From positions 62,001 through 126,000 of the forward strand of contig VIIQ02000005.1 of assembly GCA_007449985.2 (NCBI GenBank): DNA of 64,000 bases, written 5' to 3'. How positions within the stretch are numbered: position 1 is the stretch's first letter; every line of letters begins with the position of its first letter. A program made the position numbers and the translations under genes. The notes under the pieces were generated by a model. It worked only from the letters and a program-made list of their open reading frames with translations, did not search any database and was not told where the DNA came from. Origin of the DNA: Desmodesmus armatus. Its lineage: Eukaryota > Chlorophyta > Chlorophyceae > Sphaeropleales > Scenedesmaceae. This document shows positions 56,586-64,000 of this stretch, piece by piece.

Positions 56586-59500
56586 GTGTGTCCAGTCACA
56601 TTGCTTGTGCTGAGGGCGCCTACAGTGTAGCCCAGTGGCTGATGGAGAGTGGGGTGGACCCCAACCCACGCGACAGGCATGACAGGACACCACTGGAGGT
56701 GCGCCGGGGTTGGGGAGGGGCCGGGGGGTCAAAGGTCTGAGGTATATCTAGGTCCACCTCGACCTGGGTTTCACAACCAATAAGCGCAGCTGGTCTGTTG
56801 GTGGGGCAGGGTATCAGCCCCATCGGGTGGCAAGGCAGGGGGAGCATCCTGGTGGTGGTCTTAGCTTGTTTGACACAGACACCCCAAGCATGACTGGTCT
56901 TTGGCTGGGCTGCACTAGCAACGGTGTTGCTCATGGCACGGCGGTTTCCCCACTCCCACCACTATTGTTCTGCCCATTACCACACCTTACGTACAGCCTT
57001 GCACACCTTCTTTCCCCTGTGTGCTGTGTGCTGCTTCGTGTTGCGTGCTGCATCGTGTTATGTGTGCCCCCCCCCCTGCAGGAGGCTGTGCGCATGGACC
57101 ACCTTGAGGTGGTGAAGCTCATGGAGCAGATGGGAGGGAAGGTCTGGGAGGAGGGACGCGTGAGTAACAACAGCAACAACACCAACAGCCTGCTGAGCAG
57201 CAGCAGTAGCGGCAGCAGTAGCAGCAGCAACAGTCATGGCAACAGCAGCAGCAGGACTAGAAGCAGCAGCAAAGGCTGTTTGCAGTGGAGCTGCATTTGC
57301 AGAGCCCTTGCTGCAGATAGCTGGTGTGGAAGGGACGCTGCACCTTTGGTCAGCCGGCAGGCAGGCAATTGAGCGGGAGCAGCAGATAGGTTTACCTGCA
57401 AACAGCTGCAGTTGGCGAGGCCCTGTGTTCGGACACTGAGTTGTGGCAAAACCTCTGTTCGTGCAGCTGCATGTGTACTCAGGGCCTGCGGGTGTCGCCT
57501 CCTGCTTGCAGCAGATGGATCTCATGCATCACTGGTGGGCATGCTCGAGCTGCTGCTGCTTTGCATGCCCTGCCCTGCCTTGGCTTGCTCTGCTGTGTTG
57601 CGCCCTTCCTGTCCTGCGTGTGCTGTTGTGCTCCTGTCAGCTGGTGCCGCTTGAGTCCAGCAAGCTGAAGGGGTTGGTGAACACACGCGTGGGGGTGATG
57701 CAGGAGATTGGGTGGGACCCAGAGTGGGAGGTGAGCGGGCAGGGCTGGCTGGCAGGGACGGGGCTCGGGGGGGGGGGGGGTGCCTAGGACATGTCAGGGG
57801 GCGTGTGTGATCAAATGACTGAAACAGTGGTGCACATCCCATTCACACATGTTGACATGCGGGTTCAACTGGCATGTGGTTTCACACGAGCTCGTGCTAG
57901 CTAGCCTGGCAACTTGCACCCAACATACTTCCAGAGCCAGCTTTGCCTGAAGCAGGGGACTGGCATGATCATGTGGGCAGTGAAGCAACACTTTCTGCCA
58001 GCAGCAGAGTAGCTCAGCTGTGTGTCTGCATCAGGACCTTGTGTCAGTGTGTCAGCCTGCCAATGTGTGTCTGGGATGTGTTTGTGTTTGCTCAGGTGAA
58101 CCCCAAGGAGCTGAAGCTTGTTGAGCGCATTGGTGAGTGAAACATGGTGGCGTGAAGGGGGGGGGGCACCCCAGGTTTTTTGGGTGGGGGGGCAATGACA
58201 CCAGCAAGCAACTGATGCAGGCTTGTGTTGCAGCAGCAGCAGCAGCAGCAACAACAGCAGCGGCGCAGTCACATCAGAAACAGTCGGACCCAGCGGTGCC
58301 CTGCAGCAGGTGCAGCAGTACTGCCTATCAACTCCGCCACCACAGCAGCAGCCGCCGCCCCAGCAGCCGCAGCAGCAGAACAAGCATCTAAGGTTGCATC
58401 TGGCCTCAGTTGGGTTCTGCCTGTGGGGTGTGGCGGTGTGAGCCGATACACACATGGAATGACTTGTGACCTATGTTTTCCCCACCCGCCCTGCCCTCTG
58501 CTATCCTGCCTGCCCTGCCTGTTCTGTCCTGTGCTGTGCTGCCCTGCCCTTCAGGTGGTGGTGAGTTTGGTGAGGTGTACAAGGCCAAGTGGCACGGCAG
58601 CTACGTTGCTGCGAAGGTGTTGAAGCGCTCTGACGAGATTGCACTGGGGGACTTCAGGACTGAAATTGCTATACTGCGCAAGATACACCACCCAAACTGC
58701 GTGCAGGTGGGTGCCACCCACCCCACGGTGGGCTGGGTGGGGGGTGCGGACACAGGACACATATGTGGTATACGGGACTGCAAAAGGTGTTGGTTTAAAG
58801 GGGTGCAGCCTCAGCAGCCTCTGCATGCCTTTGCTGCACTGCAGCACCTGTGTCTGGTTGGCCGCCAATGGTGACATAAGCGTCAGCTGCAACACCGCTG
58901 CCACCCGGCCAACCAGTCCTCACCCACAAATGATGGGTTCACAACACCTGAGGCTACATCGCCTCCATGCTGACGGCAGTCAGGCGCCTCAGCAGTAAAC
59001 ACTCTATGCCAAACCCCACTCATGGTCTGCTCTTGCCCCTGCCCCACCATCCTCTCTGCCTGCCTTCCTGCCCTCACCCCTGCCACCCCCCCCCCACTCC
59101 TCAGTTTCTGGGTGCATGCACCAAGCAGAAGCCTTACATTGTCATCACTGAGCTCATGGCCTGCTCCCTGGCGGACGCCTTCCTCAAGACCTTCTACGCA
59201 CCCACACAGCGCCGCCAGGTGGAGATTGCACTAGACTTTGCCAAGGGCATGGCCTACCTGCACTCACGCCGCCAGCCCATCGTGCACAGGTGGGGGGGGG
59301 CAGGGGGTGGAGAAGCGGAGGGTGGTGGAGGGTGGGGGGAAGGGAAGCGCTACAGGAGGAAACAAGCTGCAGGGCCCCCTGCTATTGTGCTTGTTGTTAG
59401 CTGACATAACCTATAGGCGCAGAGGCGCATGGGTGCTGACAGCGGCGGCTGCAAGTATCTGTACATGGATTCCCCTCGCCCCCTTCCCTGCAGCAGTAGC

Positions 59501-61170
59501 TGGCAACTGGCAGTCTGTGTTCGTTGAATGAGCATCTGCAGTTGACTGGTACCAGCCTGTTACCTGTCCCTGCTATGTTCATCCCACCCCTCGTTGTGTG
59601 CATGCCTTCCCGTCCCCTCCTACCCCCTCAGGGACCTGAAGCCTGCCAACCTGATGATCAGTGGCAACCTGCATGCTGATACTGAGCAGCTGTACCTGGA
59701 CAGTGGGGTGGTCAAGGTGGCAGACTTTGGGCTCAGCAAGTCCCTGGTGCCTGTGGACAGGCACCAGGGCATGAGCATGAACCTCACGCAGGTGTGTGGT
59801 GTGTGTGTGTAGACACAGGGACACGGGGGGGGGGGGGGGGGGGCGGGGGAGGAGAAGGCAAAGGAGGGGAGGGAAGGAGAGGGAGGGAAGGAATGGAAGC
59901 GTGGGAGGACAGGGCAGGAGGCAAGAGGTAGGCAGGCGGGGAGGGAGACAGGAAAGGAGGGGTTGTGGTGCGGTGCAGGGCAGGCGGGGAGGGAGACAGG
60001 AAAGGAGGGGCTGTGCAGGGGCATGGCAGCGTGTGGCTCGCCCAAAGGTCAAGTGCTGCCACATGGTGTCTTTCTGTGGCCAGCACATGTTGTTTTAAAC
60101 ATACAGGCTGGAATGACACGGCATGTCTGCCCTGCCCCCGTTCCCCTGCCGTTGGTTGCGCCCCGTCCTGGCCTGCTGTTGCTGTTGCTGTTGCTCAGGT
60201 GTACAAGCTGACTGGTGAGACTGGCAGCTACAGGTACATGGCACCAGAGGTGTTCCGCCACGAGCCATACAACCTCAAGGTGGACGTGTACAGGTGATTG
60301 GGAACGCAACACGGCTGAGGGCAGAGCTTCAGCACTGTTGCTCCCTTGGTGCCAACTCAATGGGTGACTGCTGGAGCAGTATGCAGCACTGATATGCAGT
60401 GCTAGTCCTGAGGACACCGTGTCCTGTGGTGACCACACAGCAGGCTCGTGTTGACATGTGTGCTGCTCAATTGTCCCTGATGCCCTCCTGTGCAGTTTTG
60501 CGATGATCATCTTCCAGCTGTTTGAGACCACCACACCTTTCCACGGCCATGACCCAGTGGACGCAGCACGGCAGGCAGCAATGTTGGGGGCACGCCCCGG
60601 CTTCCCCCCTCGCAGGAACTTGACACCCATGACCCAGGTGCGGGGGAGGAGGGAGGCAGGAGGGGAGGCAAGAAGGGAGGCAGGCTGGCGCGGAGCTGGC
60701 CAGAGGTCTGAAGTTGGGTGATAGCTCATCAACGGGTTGCAGGGCATTGCAAGCTGCTGGTGCACTTTGATTATGCGCAGGAAGCGCTTGTGGTGTGGCC
60801 ACGGCAGTGCTGTCACACTCCTGCTGCAATGTGGCTGCTGCGGATGTGTCAGCAACACACAGGCACACATTCCATGCCCCTGGTGTCTGCGCTGCACAAA
60901 CCCCTCTTGTCTTGTGGCAGCTGCTCCGTTTTGCACACCACGCTGCTCATGCTCTGCTGCTGCCCATGCCTATCTGCTGCTGCTGCTGCTGCCCTGGTGC
61001 TGGTTGTGCAGAACTTGCGCAAGGTGATTGATGACTGCTGGGCTGCTGACCCTGAGGCTCGTCCCAGCTTTGAGGAGGTGGTCAACAGGCTGGAGGAGAT
61101 GCTTAAGGACATGCCCAAGCACTCACCATACAGCAAGGCACAGGACGGCTGCCAGTGCAGCCTACAGTAA
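55179..61170 (+). CDS. Ankyrin-repeat Raf-like (ILK-type) protein kinase
   Basis: Ser/Thr kinase of the plant Raf-like group that carries N-terminal ankyrin repeats (ILK/VIK type), a cytosolic signalling enzyme. Thirteen exons join in phase: 55179-55433, 55599-55694, 56158-56201, 56596-56698, 57082-57159, 57641-57730, 58096-58132, 58555-58706, 59105-59289, 59632-59791, 60199-60293, 60496-60637 and 61012-61170, giving 531 aa. Residues 1-85 are Ala/Gln-rich and disordered. Ankyrin repeats run from about 87 to 200 (KRTPLHIACAEGAYSVAQWL, HDRTPLEEAVRMDHLEVVKL). The linker WDPEWEVNPKEL is a hallmark of plant ILKs. Kinase motifs are GGGEFGEV, Lys255 (VAAKVLK), HRDLKPAN at 346-353, DFG at 378-380 and MAPE at 414-417. 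All catalytic residues are canonical, unlike Arabidopsis ILKs, which have altered HRD motifs. About ten extra residues lie between HRD and DFG. Confidence 0.92.
55780..55793. repeat. Poly-G tract in a kinase intron
   Basis: A run of about 14 G. Comparable runs occur at 57769-57780 and 59826-59842 in other introns of the same gene. Their exact lengths should be treated as uncertain. Confidence 0.7.
59931..60010. repeat. Duplicated 32-bp purine-rich unit in a kinase intron
   Basis: A 32-base sequence starting GGCAGGCGGGGAGGGAGACA occurs at 59931-59962 and again identically at 59979-60010. It lies within a 180-base G/A-rich intron that also begins with a run of about 17 G. The strand has strong G-quadruplex potential. 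Confidence 0.8.
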
Positions 61171-61988
61171 AGTGCCTTGTGCCGTACTATATGCATGACA
61201 GTGTACATATTGCCACAGATGTTGGCAGGTTGGCTGCAGCTGGCTGCTGGAAGCAGCGTGTCATGGTCTGGAAGGTACTTTGGCAGCTGGGAAGCTGGTC
61301 ACCTCAACCTATGGTGTAAACAAAATTGCAATTCATTGCGAATGCACATTGTTTTTGCAGGTGCGCTTACGGTTGTGACGTTTTTTGTGAGTCGTTTCTG
61401 GCAACACTTGGGCCGCGGCCAATATGCGGTGTTGTAACGCAGTTCCCATGGTCCACCCATAAATACGCCAGCTGCGAGTGGCCCATCAAAGCTCTGGACG
61501 ACGGCTTTTGGGCCACCAAAGTCTCTGTACGTGCAGTCAGTACATTTCAAGTCTCTACAGCAGACGCAGGACTGAGTCCAACAAGTGTTCCACAAAACTT
61601 CACGTTGAGACAAAACCAATCCCAGGCCTTGAAAGCAGGAGCTTTGCAAGGTGAGAGGTCAACTAGACCTGGACAGCCTGGCAAGCAGGAAGTGGCCAGC
61701 GCCCGAAGCACATCGTGCCTAGCACAACCTTGAATGCACAACCAAGGCTTCACTTGGTACCCTGGTGCATTCTTCGACGCCCCGAGGCAAGCAGCCCCCC
61801 CTCCTGCAGCAGCGCCAAACTGAGCTCCCTCCCTCATCAGCAGTATTTCGCCATTTGCCAACGCAGGTTACAAGTCTGATTGTCATCAGCGTATCGAACC
61901 AACGCAGAGGTTGCCCACGCACGTTCGGAGGGCTCTTCCTCGGAAACCTCCAGCAGGCAAACGTACTCAAACAGCGTAGCAGGGCATC
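61171..61988. other. Spacer between the kinase and the secreted-protein gene
   Basis: Holds the kinase 3' UTR, with its polyadenylation-type signal, and the promoter of the next gene. Frames in 61326-61733 are open but show no splice structure or family signature. Confidence 0.4.
61315..61319 (+). terminator. TGTAA polyadenylation-type signal of the kinase gene
   Basis: TGTAA is 145 bases downstream of the kinase stop codon, in an AT-richer stretch. Confidence 0.45.
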
Positions 61989-62733
61989 ATGCAGAGCCGG
62001 CGTCAGCTTCTATTGGCGATGCTTGCAGTTTTCGGTGTTCTCCATGCAGCTACAGCCCGTCCCTGGGTTGGTTTCGGACTTGCAGCAGACAGCAAGTTGA
62101 CTGGCTTGCAAGAACAAATGCGCCAGAACCAGCTGCGGAGGCTCAGAGTAGTGGACAATTCACCTGAGGAGGTGAGAGACACCTTTATCAAGGGGTGACT
62201 TGCTGCACTGACTGCATAAACAGTGTAGGGCACCACTGTCTTGAGCTCTCAAAACCCAGCCTGCAGCATGCCAGACCCAACCGCGATCGCCTCTCCGACA
62301 GGCATCAACAACATCTTGCCACCTCACATGTTGCCATGTGCATGGCAAGGCGCTGGTCTCTCAGCAATCAAACACAAGGGCTTGAGTGACAGTGTGTCCT
62401 TGAAACCACCTGCCATGACACTAAGTCACCCTGCCGCCCTTGCTTGCTGCCCCACAGGTTGTTCCAGAGTTTGCTGCCTTCGGCTACGGCTACGGTGACA
62501 ACGGCGGCTACGGCGGCTACGGCCAGAGCCAGGCAGCCTCAACTGGCTGCTCCCTGCTAGCCCCTGCTGTCGCCTATACCACTGAGCGCGCCAACGTCCA
62601 GTCCAGGGTACAGGCTGGCGCTGCCTGGAACCCCTCCGCGGGCAGCATTGAGCTGCAGGAGGCTGGCCAGAGGGCTCAGCAGTTCTACGAGGAGGGGGAC
62701 GAGATTATGGTGGGCCCTGTGCCATCCATGTAA
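61989..62733 (+). CDS. Small secreted Gly/Tyr-rich protein of unknown function
   Basis: Two exons, 61989-62171 and 62458-62733, join in phase 0 and give 152 aa. An in-frame TAG at 61977 bounds the start. The N-terminus MQSRRQLLLAMLAVFGVLHA has the arrangement of a signal peptide: two Arg, a hydrophobic core, and a likely cut after AATA near residue 23. A short basic helix (LQEQMRQNQLRRLR) follows, then a Gly/Tyr-rich stretch (FGYGYGDNGGYGGYGQ). The C-terminal half is acidic and ends EEGDEIMVGPVPSM. The twin Arg could also suit a thylakoid Tat signal, but no plastid transit peptide precedes it. A cell-wall or extracellular matrix role is possible; no family is recognised. Confidence 0.6.
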
Positions 62734-64000
62734 GGACACAGCAGCACCACAACCGCCAGCGCAGTGTGCTGGAGCTGTAGGGTAGAGTAGGGTGGGGTGG
62801 GGTGGGTGCCACAGCGACTATGGGGCAAAGACAGTTTCACAACACCCAAAGGGCTTGCTGATCAAGCACAGTGCCTTTGCAGGCTGAACAGCTCTGCCAG
62901 GCTGCTGGGGCATGCACTGCAGCTACAGAGTAAGCGCTCACCAAGTGCCGCTGGCACAAAGTCTGGTTGCCTGTGCAGCATTGAGACCAGCGGCTGCTCA
63001 GAGACGAGCACTGCCGGATGTGGCACAGTCTTCCTGATTGAGAGGGCTGTGCATGACGTGGTATGAGACTGGAGTGGGTGAGGGAGCTGGGATGGTGTGT
63101 TGGGAAGCAGCTGATTGCTGGGCGTCTGCACGTACTGGCCACACAGGCTGCAGGCTGCATACATATGACACTCTGTGGTGTCAGGCGCGGCGTTTGTTTT
63201 TGGTTCAGCACGGCAAGCACATCACAGCAGAACACAGCAGAGCACACTGCAATGCATTGCAGACACCCGCTGCTAGCGGTGCTTTGCAGCGCGTCCTGCC
63301 CAGTGGCAGGAGCTGATTGGCACGGTCTGCAGATGCTGCAAGCTGTAGTGACCCAGCATGTGTTTTCAAGAATACAACTCTATGCCAGCTTGGAAGCAAC
63401 AGCCAGATTTGTTACAGGGCCCGGGTGAGGATGGCGGTCTGTGTTTGGTGTGTGTAGTAGGTAGGATGGTGTGCGTGTTTTCCTGCTCGGTTGGCCTTAG
63501 CTGTTTGTTGATAGTATGGTGCGAGGCATGTTGGCTGCCCCCAGATGGCCCCAGCGCATGTGCACCTGGGTGCATATGTGTACTTATCAACACAACATCT
63601 GCAGGGCGGCACAAACTCGCGACGCATGTGTGCACTCATGCAGTTGTTGCCAGCAACCTTGTTGATGGTTACTGCAGCCCTCCAGCTTACTGCTGGTGGG
63701 GTGTTAGGCACAGAGGTTACAGGTGTGCCACATGTGGCTGGCCTGCAGCTGCGCAGCACAGCACAGAAACTGACTCGTGACCCACTTAGAGGACTGCGTG
63801 ATTGTTTTATCAGGAAGGCTGTGGTGGCTTGCAAGCGCAGCACTAGGGGGGTGTCCCGGGGGGCAGGGGGGGGGCTGTAAGATGTTTAGTGGTGGTACCC
63901 TGGCAGTTGTGGGGTGGGGCAGCACATTGATTCTGTGCGCATGCTGCCTTTTACCCTCTAGTGGCCCCTCATGCTAGCAGCTGCTAGAGGGGTTGGGTGC
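62734..64000. other. Unresolved right end, possible partial gene
   Basis: Two stretches look weakly coding on the plus strand: about 62882-63060, which reads LNSSARLLGHALQLQ and ends GTVFLIERAVHDV at a GT, and about 63626-63860, which reads QLLPATLLMVTAALQLTAGG and onward to KAVVACKRSTRGV. They could be exons of a gene continuing to the right, but phases were not resolved and no family is recognised. A TGTAA is present at 63876-63880. Confidence 0.25.

Noticed and set aside
57160..57640. Possible extra kinase exon in the CAG-rich interval
   Set aside because: The flanking exons join directly in phase 0, and the interval encodes low-complexity Ser/Asn/Ala.
1..64000. CRISPR arrays, operons, bacterial genes or ribosome-binding sites
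   Set aside because: The genes are densely split by spliceosomal introns and no regularly spaced repeats are present; the DNA is eukaryotic.

Overview
The window is nuclear DNA of a green alga, most likely a chlorophycean (Chlamydomonadales/Sphaeropleales type); I cannot name the genus. The reasons are: dense GT-AG introns every 100-300 coding bases, very frequent CAG/CTG and poly-G/C tracts, plant-like proteins (SEC61A, fatty alcohol oxidase, YSL transporter, ankyrin Raf/ILK-like kinase, a glycolate-oxidase-family enzyme ending in a peroxisomal signal), and TGTAA polyadenylation-type signals after several genes. There is no operon, CRISPR array or other prokaryotic signature. Every gene model was built by hand by joining exons and checking that splice phases agree.

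Layout. 340-6460 (-): CHL1/DDX11 iron-sulfur DNA helicase. 7316-10298 (-): SEC61 alpha, complete in 7 exons, 473 aa. A 392-base gap separates it head-to-head from 10691-13560 (+), a complete 9-exon FMN 2-hydroxy-acid oxidase (407 aa, C-terminal SRL) whose substrate-pocket residues look like L-lactate oxidase rather than plant glycolate oxidase. 15003-20014 (+): YSL-type oligopeptide/metal-chelate transporter with a long disordered N-terminus. 21767-27892 (+): intact long-chain fatty alcohol oxidase (13 exons, 763 aa). 27893-32944: gene-poor spacer with a tRNA-like pol III element, a frameshifted intronless ORF and dispersed repeats. 32945-43289 (+): tandem second fatty alcohol oxidase copy, broken in exon 5 by a 3.84-kb CACTA DNA transposon and with a lost splice acceptor at exon 10. 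44998-49924 (+): fatty acyl-CoA reductase. 52241-53233 and 53554-54703 (+): two small unrecognised membrane proteins. 55179-61170 (+): ankyrin-repeat Raf/ILK-like protein kinase (13 exons, 531 aa). 61989-62733 (+): small secreted Gly/Tyr-rich protein. The last 1.3 kb is unresolved.

How the genes fit together. The acyl-CoA reductase (acyl-CoA to fatty alcohol) and two alcohol oxidases (fatty alcohol plus O2 to aldehyde plus H2O2) are adjacent on one strand, forming a candidate fatty alcohol/wax metabolism cluster, one member of which has recently been damaged by a transposon. The other genes are housekeeping or signalling genes with no evident link.

The most distinctive observations are the CACTA insertion, where removing the element plus one 3-base target duplication restores a 217-nt exon exactly equal in length to the paralogue's; the lactate-oxidase-like pocket of the peroxisomal 2-hydroxy-acid oxidase; and three small lineage-specific-looking proteins.
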